From: Apus apus
Taxonomy: Eukaryota; Chordata; Aves; Apodiformes; Apodidae
Assembly (NCBI RefSeq): GCF_020740795.1
Contig: NC_067301.1
Span: 1,984,001 to 2,048,000 of the forward strand
Direction: 5' to 3'
Length of the DNA stretch: 64,000 nucleotides
Positions 1 to 12,400 of this stretch are shown in pieces (position 1 is the stretch's first letter; each line of letters starts with the position of its first letter). The position numbers and the translations under genes are program-made. The notes below the pieces were generated by a model. That model made no database searches. It worked only from the letters and a program-made list of their open reading frames with translations, and had not been told where the DNA came from.

Positions 1-3000
1 GAGGTTCCATTTTGCATTTCTTAATTGTCTTTAGGTGCTGGGTGTCTCCCCTCTACCTAATGTAGTCACTACTCAGTGCTTATTTTAACAATTTGCATTT
101 CTTACATTCTATTTCAATAAGATTGGGGTGGGTTTGTGGGAGGGTGGGGGAGAGATGGGTTCTGTAGGAGGCATCCATTCTAAACCTCTTACCAGAATTA
201 CAGACTGCAGAGATTCTTCACAGTTGGAAAGAAATGAGTAAAGCTGTTATCTCAGAAATTCAGCTTACAGATCTGACAGGCCCAAGTTGTTATGCAAGTG
301 ATTTTACTTGGTCTAGATAACCCAGGGATAAAACTTCTAAGTATAGAAGCAGAATAAGTCTCCTAATGAAAACTTCACATTTCAAGGGGGACCCAAAGAT
401 AGAAGCTGTCAAATTGCCAAGGGCAAAACTTCTTAACTGAGGGGAAAAGTCCTCCTGATCCTTTGCCAAGTTTCACTAAATTAAGAGCACTTAATGTGTA
501 GCACAATGTCCATAGTACCTTGACAAAACAAGTCTTTGTCTTATCACCCAATTCTCCATAGTTAGGAAAAATTATCTTTGTTATACTTTGCATCTCAGCC
601 CAAGTGACTCTTATTTCATGGGCAGGACTATCATATCTCAGCTTTTTATCCTGCAAAAGTAGATAGATTTCATTATTCAGTTAGAAGAGATGCCTCAGAA
701 GGTTCTTCTAGTAGCTATTGAAATTTCTCTGTAGTGTGTATTAGAGAGAGGATTCCCCATTGTTACATGGTAGATGTCAAACCACTTCTCAAACAGAAAG
801 AGTTTGAACTGCTGTAAATTACTCACAGTAAAGAGCCATTTCTTAGGTTAGATGAGTAAGGACCTATATTTTAATTGCAATAAAGTGGGGAAAGGGAGTC
901 TTGCTGAGGTCTGTGGCCTGGAACTCTGCACAGACAGGGGATCTGGGGCCAAGGACAATTAGAAGGCTAATAAATAAGTTTAAATTGCTGTCAATATACA
1001 AAGATAATAGTTTGCTACAACAGCTTTACCTGTGAGCTGTGTATCAGCTACAGGTACTACAGTGCTGCCTGTGAACTCCTGTTCACAGCAACCGTCCTCT
1101 GGAGGTGTCCAAAGATCAGGTTACCACAGCCCAGAGTATTAATCATAGTATGTTAGTTAGACACCTAAATAATCCTGCTATTCAGGAATATTCTTAGGAA
1201 TGTCTGCTCCAGTCTTGTTACAAAAAAAAAAAGATAAGTAGGAGCACCTAAAACTTATAGGAAAAGAATTCTTCACATTTTGGGGGCAAAATTTGACCCA
1301 GACCTGAGAGAGATGATCTGTTAGAACAGCCTTTTGTTCACCACTGCTACACACCAGTATCTGACAGAGGCAGAGCAGAAGGAGCTTGTCTATTGCTACA
1401 ATCTATAACTTGTAGTCTGCAGCTGAAGTAGAAGATTAAGTTTGGAGTTAGGCAGATAGTTCTGGCACTTCAGTGCCCCAGCGAGCTCTGTAGAACTGCA
1501 GAAGTGGTTTTGTTTTCCATTTGGGTTTTATTTGTGTTTTTTTTTCTGGTCACATAAGAAACAGTAATCAGGAGCCATAAATAAGCAGCCTAAAGGGTGA
1601 AAGTGTCTGATCAGAATCCTGTCAATATAAATAATTTTAAAAAGTAATTTCTATGGGAGGTTATAATCTGCACTGATTTAATGAAGTAGTATGTAGTTCT
1701 CTGAGATTGTCTACAGGCAGAAATCATTCCCGGCTCCCAGTACCACGTGCTATAGCTGTTGATTTAGAGCAGACCATCTGGACTGACAGCTTGTAAATCA
1801 GTCCAAGAGAAGGAAAATGACAAGCTGAAATATTTGTACATTGCTTGGTAATTTTGCAGAAAGACATAAAATTCCAAAGCAAAGTGAGGTGTGTGTGGCT
1901 GGGTTGTGATGTGGCTAGAATTCATCGAATCACAGAATGCCAGGTTGGAAGTGACCTCAAGGATCATCTGGTCCAACCTTTCTAAGTACTACTCTAGTTT
2001 ATATGAGGTGGCTCAGCACCCTGTCAAGCTGAGATTTAAAACTGACCAGAGTGGGGGAATCCACCACTTCCCTTGGGAGGCTATTCCAATGTTTGATTGT
2101 CCTCATGGTGGAAAAATTTACCTCTTGTGTCCAATTGGAATCTCCCCCAGAGCAACTTGTGCCCATGACCCCTTGTATATTCCATGTGACTCCTTGTAAA
2201 TAGAGAGTCTCCATCTTCTTAAAAAGGGAGTTTCCTAGCATCCAAAATGCCATTCACAGGGCAAACTGATCATGTTTCAGCTGAAGATCTGGCAGTTCCA
2301 GCTTAGCCACACCATGACTTCTAGCCCAGTATAAGAGGAGAAGTTTCAAGAGATCTATGAATTCACATCAATTTAAAAGAAGTCTCCATGGCTTTGGGGA
2401 GGAAAAACCAAAAGCAGCAGAGCTCTCAGGGCAGTTCTGGCATACAACAGCCCCCCCACACACACTCCCTGAATCTGAGGGTTTTTTCCCACCTGTACAG
2501 GCTTAATTTTTGGTAAGGTTCTGAGGTGATTGTGATGATAATGAGGATGAGTGGAGTTCACAGACTGGGCTCATGTTACTGTTAAGGTATATTATGCTCT
2601 TTCAAGTTAATTCTTTTGGTTCCTCTGACTTACAAGCTGGGTCATTAAGTACTTGTTAGCCACTCCAGCAGCATCTAGGTACCCTTGGTCCCACTTAGGT
2701 GCTGCTGGTCTTAATTCTTCTGTTTCTCAGACAGAATAACAGGTTTTTATTTGTTGCATCCCACCCACCACCACTTGCTACATGACCTAGATCCAGCATT
2801 ACAAGACAATTTCTCCTTTTCCATCTTGAGTGGGTTCTGTGCTGCTGCAAGGACCAATTAGATGTCTCAAACATTCCATGAGTCATTCCTATTGATTCGG
2901 GTAGAGGGAATGGATGTGAGGAGCAAATAATTAGCTGGTATTTCACAATAATTTGGCTTTGACTTTCCCGTGACCTGACTTACCACTGTGCTGCACTTTG

Positions 3001-3294
3001 ATAATTATATTCCAATCAGCTGTGTACATTGCTGGAAATACAGCTGGGTTTACTTACAGTGTTTCCAAAATCTTGTTTTCTATACTTATCTTAAAAGAGA
3101 ATACAACTGTGTGATTTTGCTGTAGCAGTTTTACATGCCCATCATTTTCAAAGGAAGCTTGAAATAGCTTTAATTGCAGTGTGGAGTGGAGCAGCAGGGT
3201 GGGGGGCAGGGGGCACCAGACCCCAAGACAAACGTTGCAGAGATGGCAGCAGGGGTAGCTCAGAGCCCCCTGAGCATGTCTGGTCTGTTTGCAG
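1..3294. other. Upstream intron sequence of CFAP74, no exon recognised
   Basis: The first confident CFAP74 exon starts at 3295 and enters in the middle of a codon, so an earlier exon must exist. I looked for an acceptor, open frame and donor ending with two bases of a codon in this stretch and found none that extends the CFAP74 protein. The stretch is therefore read as intron. Apart from a CR1 fragment at about 1926-2220 it holds short A/T runs and nothing else I can name. Confidence 0.5.
1926..2220 (-). repeat. CR1 LINE fragment
   Basis: The left edge, on the + strand, begins with the reverse complement of the usual CR1 tail (aatcacagaatgccaggttg) and runs into the phrase about 'catctggtccaacc' seen in avian CR1 copies. 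Translated on the minus strand it gives the end of the CR1 reverse-transcriptase polyprotein, including the block HWNSLPREVV followed by SFKSQLDRVL. The copy is 5'-truncated and not functional. Open frames over this stretch are remnants of the LINE and not host genes. The right boundary is approximate. Confidence 0.85.
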
Positions 3295-3423
3295 AGCTAA
3301 AACCACGCAGTGTTTGAAGTTTGAAGTCTGCAAAGAACTGAGTAAGCACATGGAGCTGCTTCCAAAAACCAGCTACATTCAAGCCCAGTCGTCCTTCAGT
3401 GTGCAGCTGAGGTTCCTGCCAAG
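3295..3423 (+). CDS. CFAP74: CFAP74 exon (first one in window)
   Basis: The acceptor is tctgtttgcag and the donor is aag|gtaacc. The exon enters at codon position 3 and leaves with two bases of an Arg codon. It encodes the block ELLPKTSYIQAQSSFSVQLR, the end of one ASH-like module, close to human CFAP74. The upstream partner exon was not found. Confidence 0.9.
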
Positions 3424-6400
3424 GTAACCTCCCAACAGGGATCTTTGCACTATGTAAGACAGTGTCTGGAAGAGGCTATCAGTGGAAAACCTGAACAGGT
3501 CAGAGTTTTTTCTTCCTTCATACTGTGGCAGGCTGGACTTCACACTGCTGGTGCCAGATGCTCAATGAGGAAATTAACTTGGATCACATACCTGTGAGGA
3601 AATGCTTTTCCTGTGGTGACAGCAGCAGTGTGAAAATCTGAGCAGTTGCATTCCTGGTAGGCTGCTCACATTTCTCTGGAAAAGCTATTCTTATACAAGA
3701 CAGAGGCTATCTGGGCAGGTGGCTACTTCATGGATCACTGATTAAATAATTTCTGGACAAGAACTCCTGTTCTTGCTAATTAAGGTAAGAATGGTTGGGT
3801 TTCCTGTTCATATCTCTCCTGCCCACGTGTATTTTTCTCCAAAATATGAATGTATTGATCTTGAATTTCATGTGGCATTTTACAGAACATTTTCTAAGGT
3901 GCTAAAAGCCTTAACCCACCAAGTTACTTTTCTCTGTTTCATGATACATTTACATATACAAACATAACAGAGTTCTAGGAAACAAAGAATTCCAGTTTCT
4001 AAAAATTTAAATACAAGAGCTCTAGCTGACCACTGTTAATTGTCTTTGCCTCATCATTGCCATCCTAAAGAATTTAACAGGACACCTCTTTTAAAATACA
4101 AATGAAATTATATAGGTGTTAATTCTGGTGTACAGCCAAATACTTGAGTGGCTTCTCCATTGATTGTTGCTGCAAACCTGCTGCTTTTTTATATAGGTTA
4201 TCTAGTCATGACTGGTTTGGGTTGGGAAGAACCTTAAAGCTCATTTAGTTCCAACCCCCCTGCCATGGGCAGGGACACCTCACACTAGACCAGGTATCTC
4301 CAAGCCCCATCCAAATGATGTAAATGTATTTGGATTTTCACTGATATGCTCAGCATCTCTGGACTCTAATTTGAGAGTCTGTTCACTGATTTTGAAGTTC
4401 TTACCAGGTTAGTATCCAAAGAACTAAAAGTATTTACAGTTCTTCCAACACTTGCTGTCCTATCAGATGACAACAACACTTGACATGTTCACTTCAGATG
4501 CTGTAAAGCCCTGTAACACTTACTGAGTGGAGAGAAGCACAGCTTGGATTTAGGACGTTAATCTTTCTTTGAAAAACAGGGAAGCTTCAGAGAGGAGATT
4601 TGATGAGATTAAGGCATTTCTGACACCCCAAATGAGTATCAGGCTGTTTCAGTACACAGATCAGCTTTAACAGACCTGACACACAGCAGGAGTGTGTGTA
4701 TGACAGAGAAAGAGGAGTTTGCTACAAGCTGATGTGAAGTACTGAGCTAGTGACACATTTCTGGAAATGCCTCCTCATGGATTTAGTATTATAAGCCTGG
4801 TTTTCTCAGAAGAAAAAATTGATATATTAAAAGTAACCAGAAACACTCATTCAACAATCCAAAGGGAGCAGAGAGATGTCTGAAGGCTTGGGAAGCTCTT
4901 CCCAGTATTCTGAGCACACTGAAATACTCAGAACTTGCTGGGTGTTTGGAGCAGACATTTTCTGTGTGTTTGAAGGCAAGTTCCCCAATCTGCTGACTTT
5001 CAGAATTCCCAAATACCACAGCTTTTTTGGCACTTGGAACTAGTCCTGCAGATTTGTCTCTTATGCTTCTCTTTAATTGCTTTTAAGTGTGAAGATGCCA
5101 TTTTTAGAGAACTATCTGAAGGATTTCAGTGTCTTTTCCTCCAGAGCCTAACAGCTAATTTTGAGTCCCTCACTGTGTATGTACAGTGACAATTTTTTTT
5201 TCCCTCTGGATTATTTTGTAATACATTAATTTCTTCTACTATTTTAATGTCCTGTGACACAGGAAAAGCTGATACTTTATTCCTGCCTTGTGTCCAACTC
5301 CAATTCTTGTCTTTAAACAAGTTCGCAAGTGATCCTTTGAGGATCAGCTTCTACAGTCACATTTCAGACTTGCAGAATGACAGCCAGGAAGATTTCAGAT
5401 CACCATGGTGACTGAGTGGGTGCTATTGATTCATTAACTATTTTTTAACAATACATTAAGAAATGGCATGTAATTCCAGTAGTAGTAGTAGGAACGTTGT
5501 CACTGTGGAGACCTAAGATCAGGAAGCAATTCACTCTGGTGCGGCAAGACACTAAAAATAGACCAGCAGAGCTAAAAAGGCCAGAGCTGTTGTGTTGTCC
5601 TGGCTTGAAGCTCTGGGTTTAAGGTTGTGGTAGCAAGATGCTTCAGCTACAATAAACCCATGTATTTCTTGTAAATTGCTAATCTGGTGTAGAATCAGAC
5701 ACTACTGGTCTCTATGTTGGTTTCACTTGGTTTATGTCTCTGCTTGGTGATAGGATTGGTTCTGCCCCAGGCTGGCTGGGCATTAAGGTCAATGTCAAAG
5801 TGATTGTCCAGGCTGGGTGGGGTGTGTGCTGTGCCTGCAGCAAAGGTGCAGGAGGCTGGTTCTGAAGGAAGCTCTAGAGGTTTTCAAATTTTAAATGACT
5901 GGATGGACTTTTAAAAAAAGAAGTGGATGCAAACATCTGTGAATAACTTCTTTCTACTCCCGTCTCTCCAAAATCATATCTTAAAGAATGAAATAATCCA
6001 ACACTAATGTACAAGGTCAAGTGCTCTATGTCCACTGCTGAGCACCCTTGCAATCCAGGCACCTGCTCAGGTGCCATTTTCTAGGAAATCTGTGACAAAT
6101 GCATCATATTTCTGATCTGTGTCTTCTTTTTCTGGTCAGAAGGTGGAACTTCATAGGTAACTAATTTTTTATCTGGCATTTTCTACCACTTTTTTCCCTA
6201 ATCCTTGCCTGCATCTTACATATAGGATAATACTTAGGCTTGACCTCAGTAAACATGGGACATGGTGCTTAACCAATTACGTGACTATTCATACTGGAGC
6301 ACAAATACTGTGTTAAGATCAAAAGCTGTGAAAATCAAACTTGCAGACCTTAAGTAACAGGTTTGTTTTGAGGGTTTTTTTGTTCAGAAATACTTCTGTC

Positions 6401-9400
6401 AAAAGTTAATTATTCCCCTTAGCTAGAAAACAGTCAAAATATTTTTGTGAAATTGAATGTGCTTTTTGATTTTAGGCACTCTCTTCCTGAGGATGCAGGG
6501 AGTTATTTTGATGAAGAGACAAGAGTTCTGGAAGTTCCAGTGACAATACTGATTGTGGATAAGGTTAGTGATTTTTATTATGCTGGTTATCAGACTGACA
6601 ATATATGTACATTATTTTAGTGAATGTGACTTAATGATACCTCATCTTAGATTAGTTCTTTACTAGTTGAAGTCCTGTGATTATACTAAAAGGTGCTTGA
6701 AGTGATAATACAGACTTGATAGGTGCTTATTGTCAGCATGTTTACAATACAGAAAGTTAAATCCTTTCCCAGCAGTGTTCAGCTGTTCCCTCGTGGTTTA
6801 TTTTGTAGCAGAGTTATCGGATACTGTAGCACAATCCTTCTATTCTGATCTGCACTGCAGATGTACCATGTTCTCAGAGTTTACGTCTCCTGGAGATGCA
6901 GGTGTGATTCCATTCTAGCATCTGAGATTTGAGATACAGATGCTGTATTTTTAATTCTGCTTATCAATGAGACAATTCCTGTTGCATATTCTTGGAGAAT
7001 AATGAGGCTTAAGTTCAAGACAGATTTGTCACATTTCCACGTGTTACGGTCAAGGGATAGAGCAGAGTAACATTTTTTGCATTTTATAGGTTGGATGACA
7101 TTTCACTTAAATCCTGTCCTTACAATGCTACAGATGGAGGGTTTTATCCTGTGCTCTTGCATTTGTTTCAGGGTAAAAAAGTGAATTTTACTGTCCATGC
7201 AATTGTTACAACTTCTGATTTGGAAATCAGTCCAGCACAAATTGATTTTGGATACTGCACAATCTATGAAGCTGTGCAGGCAAAAGTTACCCTAACAAAT
7301 AAATCCATCTTGCCACAAGAGTTTGGATTTGTGGGACTGCCAGAGGTATGTTGTTATCTCACATCTCTTCTGGTGTCACAATATATATAATTATTATGAA
7401 AACATGTTTCAGTGTGAATGTAAATAACTCATGTCTGTTTCTTGCAAACCCGTGGAAATGCTCCTGCCTGCAGCACTGTGGAAACACACAGATTAGTTCT
7501 GGTGCTGGTTTGTGTGAAGTTCATCTTCCTGCACCCTGAGCATTTTCCCAGCAGTGTAGACATCTTTGAGGGGATTCTACTATTCTCATCACGTTCTTGA
7601 AGGATCATTAACTCAAACACAAACCAACATAGACTTGTAGGTATTAAACTGGTATTTGTCACTATGGTGTCTGCACATCATACAGGGATCAACTCTTCAG
7701 AGACACAGGAGGAATTTTTCAGATTTTTACCATATTTCATTCAGTTGTCTATGGACAGGAAATAAACATCAGCAGAGAAAGGTGATTACCATGGATGGTA
7801 GGAAGCTGGAGAAGAGATTCTGCCTTTCAGGCTACTTTGGGATCAGAAAAATGCACGCCAGTCAGACACTAGTCACTAAATCATATGAAAGCTTCTCACT
7901 AGAAGGTTCCTGTTTTCCTGGCATTTATACATTTAGTAACAAAATCTTCCAAGTAATGTCTTCTTTTAATTTAGTTAATAATTTGACAACTAGCAGTTTT
8001 TTATTTTAATAACAATTTCTTATCCTGTCATTTTGAAGTTTGTTGAAATTCAACCCAATGATGGACTTGGAATTCTTCTTCCCCTTGAAAGCCTGACATT
8101 GGACATAATCTTCAAAGCTAACAAGGCAAAAGAGTACAGCTTTGAACTAACCTGCAAGTCAGAGATTAATAGGTATGTTAACAAACTGATGGAGTAGCAG
8201 GTAGTCTAGAAGCCTAAATCACCCTGGATTTCCACTGTTAAGGTAGTCCAGAAGTTAAATCCTTGCTTCCTTTGAAAAGGTAAGGCTAGGACAAAAGTGT
8301 GAGGCAGGTAGGAATTCTGGAGTTCACAAGAGTGGCTCAGTGCAAGTGAGTTTCATCCTTCATTCACATCTGTCTTTGCTGAGATGACTTTTCCTGTCCC
8401 TCTGAAACCTATCACATATCTGAGATGCAGTTGTCCCAGATCATCTTCACCTGCAATGTTCTGCCTGCTTTTTCAGCAGAATGACTGGAGGATTTTACTT
8501 TCTTTAATGCTTCATACATTAAGCTAATGCTACTAAAATAATGATGGCATAAACTTTGATTTGACTGGATGTATTTCCAGAAGTTCACAGAGGAAGAATT
8601 CAAGTAGGAACTCTGGCCAATTGTGCATTAAAAATAGATAGTATTATTGTTCATCTTTAGGCAAAATTCCCATTGCAAGCTTGAAATTCTGCTTAAATAG
8701 GGACTACAGGATTAGTTCCCTATTTTCCAGGCTGATTAAGAGACTATTTTATGCTGAGACAATTTATCATGTGTTTATTTTTAGACAATTCAAGCTGTCA
8801 TGCAAAGCAGTTGGAGTCCACCCACCTCTTGAGTTGTCTCATTCCTTGGTTCAGTTTGCTGCAACAGCTCTAAACAGTGTCTCTACAGCAACACTGTATG
8901 TGATGAATTCCCATGTCAGTGCCAACCCCTTCACTCATGCTGTCCCAAGAATTGGCCACGGGGAAATTGCCCCTGTTGGACCCACTTCCTTTGAGTTCTG
9001 TGTGCCAGGAGACTGTCCAGTGACAATTACACCTTCTGTTGGAACTGTGTTGCCTGGAAAGGTAAATTCACTTCAAACGTCAAGGGTTCTGCCAAATCTT
9101 TTGATCTTCTACATTTCCACAATGTTGTTGCTTGTAAACAAAGCTCAACGTGATAATTATTATTAGAATAGCTGGAATATTTTATAATGTTTGAAATAAT
9201 GTTTTAACTCAGACCTGAGGTGTTACTCTCAAATCTGGCTAATGCTTTATGGGAGGTTTCACCTTGAGTGTTGTTACACCCGTGCTGTCAGTGTGCTTTG
9301 TTTGAAGAATGTTTAAAATATCAAAAACTTGGGTCATGTAAAACCAGCACCCTGTAACACAGCGGGCTTCCAAAAAAGCTGGAAAAAAAAAGGTGGATTT

Positions 9401-12400
9401 TATTTGTGAATATTTTGGTGTCATATAAATGCACCTATTGAGCTTTGCCAGGGGTAAGGCAGAAGGGAGGGCTGAATGGTGCCTGTCCTTCTTTGTGCTC
9501 TCACCCTCCCAGAAAAGCTTGATTCAAGTGTCCTTCAGACCAGCCTTGCCAGATCAGCTCATCAGAGAAGAGGCAGCTCGAAGGCTTGGCAGAGCAGCTG
9601 CAGCAGGGGCAGAAACACAAGTAAGGAATGCTAAGAACTAGCACATGCTGTTGGTCTGTTACTGACAGATATTCATTGTTCTGGAAGGTATTTTTATCAT
9701 AAAATTATTTGCATGTTAATGAAGCCCAAACTCACGATACATGTAAGACCTGCCTATAAAGGACAAGACTGACTGTACTGTTCCATTTAATGTGTAGCCT
9801 GTCCACTGAGCAGTAATTTAATTTCATGCTAACAATTTCAAAAGCATTCCCAGAGGACTGTCTTGCTAACTGTGGAAGTACTCTTAGAAAACAAAAACAT
9901 TTCTACATTTCTAGCAGATTTGCAGCATTTGTGGGATGCACACTTTCACCTCCCAGGGCCAGAACTGGGTACTTCTAAAGTGATGTCCTGGTTGGATCAC
10001 CAGTGATCACTCTCAGTGTATAATGTTTCTGTGTGTTTGCAGAAAAGCAAGGAAGATGAAAAGAGAGAGGGGAATAAACTGCATGTTTCCATGAGCAGAC
10101 AGCAGCCTTCCAGAGAGCTGGGAAGCCATGGAGGCAGCGAACACCCAACTGCTCTAGATAGTTCTGAACAACCAGAATCCGAAGAGTTAAAGCCTGAGTA
10201 AGTCAGCAAAAGCATCTTGTACTACACAGACAACATTATAAGTAGCTTAATGAATCTACTAAAACCTATAGGTAGACAAGATGCAAACTGGAGAAGAAAT
10301 AGCTTTAGCAACATTGCAAAGGCTGTTTCCAAAATTAGCACTGCTTTTAAGCCACGCAGCTGTACCCTCTCGTGTAAGGCAAAGAATCCCTTTTATGCAG
10401 CAGAAGGATTGAAGACTTCAAAGAATATTTTGGAAAGCATGAGAAGTGGCTGAATGGGTAAATTTGGCTGAACCAACAAGGGTGTTATTTTAAAGGGCAA
10501 CTAGAAAGCTGAACTTAGTTACCAAAATAACCTACTATTATTATACCTTTTCTGAATAGGTCTAACAGAGCTGAACACATTCAGCCCAGATGGAAACCAG
10601 CTGATGGCCCATACCCGTGGGGCTGGGTTGATTTTATATTTTTTTTTAATGGTTTCCACAGTCCATCCATTATTCATGGTCACCTTCAGTCCTGGAAATG
10701 CAGGGATGTTGTAAAATGTGCATATTAAATAGTAATTTCACAATCTGTGTACCTCAGTGACAATTCATGTTAGTAGCATGTGCTATCTAGAAATGTGGAT
10801 AGTTAGGTGGAAAATGTGATACTTGAAGCCCCCTGTTTAGTATACAGTGTTAGAACCATTAGGACCACCCTTCTGTCCAATCTGAGGAATTTAGAAGTGT
10901 TTGGAAGTAAATCCATGCTTAAGCACCAGGCATTTGGCTGTATTGGAGGTTGGATATTTTTGAGTAAAATCTCATGTTCATTGCAAGCCATTAATTGTAA
11001 TTTTTAAATACTTTCAGTACAGGTCATAAAAATAAAGCTTCTATTTGAAAACCCCAATTATGAAGTATTGCTTGGCCTATTGTATTGCAGAAATGTGATC
11101 ATGTCTGTTCACAAATCATTGAAATGATCACAGAATCATAGGATCACTGCCGTGTTCAGTTTTAAGTGTCTGACTAAGGAAGTGTAAACACAGATAGCTC
11201 AGATCATCTTGCTAAGATGATTCCTATTCCTGGATTTTCTAGTTCTGATGCTTATCTGGCAGCTCAGGCTTTCCTGATGAGGAGTTTCAGAGGGAGGTTT
11301 GAAAAATACATCATACCATGCTTTGTTGCAAGTGGCCACACGGATGAAAAGAAAGGCTCTGGAAAGCTCAGGTGCAGGTATGTGCAGTTGGTGTGTAAGT
11401 CGTGACAGCTCAGAGATCCCAGAGGGAATGGTGGGCATCTGCATTTTTCATTTGAGGAGGAAATTTGTTTTCTGATGTTAATTACTTCATAGGTCAGTGA
11501 TAGAAGTTCATGCTTACGACCCATGAATATCAAAGCAGCTTAAAGAATAATTGAGAAATGCAAGCCAGTTGTAGTTTATATTTCTGCTTAGGCAAACACA
11601 GCACCACAGATCATGTTTTGTAGTACCAATTTAATGATGTCCTGTGATACAAGCAGAATCAGAACAGATTGCTACCAATAGTGTTTTTTCTGTGTGATCC
11701 AAGAGCAAATATCTCTTTTCTATCTCTCTAGCCCTCACAACACCTTGTGTTTGGAGTTGCACTGTCCAGCTGTAGCGCCAGCTGTTGTGGTCACTTCGGA
11801 TAATGGAAGAAACTCAGTGAATTTTGGGGATGTTGCTGTAGGTATGACATTCAAATTCAAGTTTTGGATTTTTTCTGACGTTCAGTTCTTCTGAGCACAG
11901 TTTTGCATTTTCTGTTCTTTTAGTTGATTTTCAAAAGCCAATATAGAAATGAGCCCTGTAATAGGTACTTAAGTGAAAAAGCAGGAGCCTGTCTTGGCCA
12001 GCTGAGTCATGTAAAAAGCAAACTTGATCCAGAAACATGGAATCAGCTCTACCAGTGACTGTCCAAATCTGAAAGTATTTTGGTGAGCTTTGACTAATGT
12101 ATTAGCCCCGGAAATGGACTGAATGTTTGGCCCAGGTAGAAGCATGCCTAAAATGGAGGAATGGTACTGCATGAAGGAACATCCTCACTTTCTGAAATGT
12201 TTTCATTCCTGCTAGGCCACAGAATGATGAAGCAAATTACAGTACAAAACATCTCCCCAGAGAAGCTGGATGTATCCTTGTTTGGAATCTGTAAGGTTAT
12301 CTGCCAGTCAGCTTCTCTTGGAGTCTTTATCTGCAGGAACTGGATACTGGATACTGCTGCTACTGGAGCTACAGAGAGACTTACTAACTGGAAAAGGAGC

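Noticed and set aside
180..330. Possible extra CFAP74 exon with an open frame after an acceptor-like cacag near 221
   Set aside because: The donor would be weak, and the residues do not match what should precede the exon at 3295.
1891..2253. Open frames of about 100 and 84 residues
   Set aside because: They are CR1 LINE remnants. The minus-strand frame shows the end of the CR1 polyprotein.
11128..11146. Short CR1-like tail word in a CFAP74 intron
   Set aside because: About 19 bases only, with no adjoining CR1 body, so too short to support an element.
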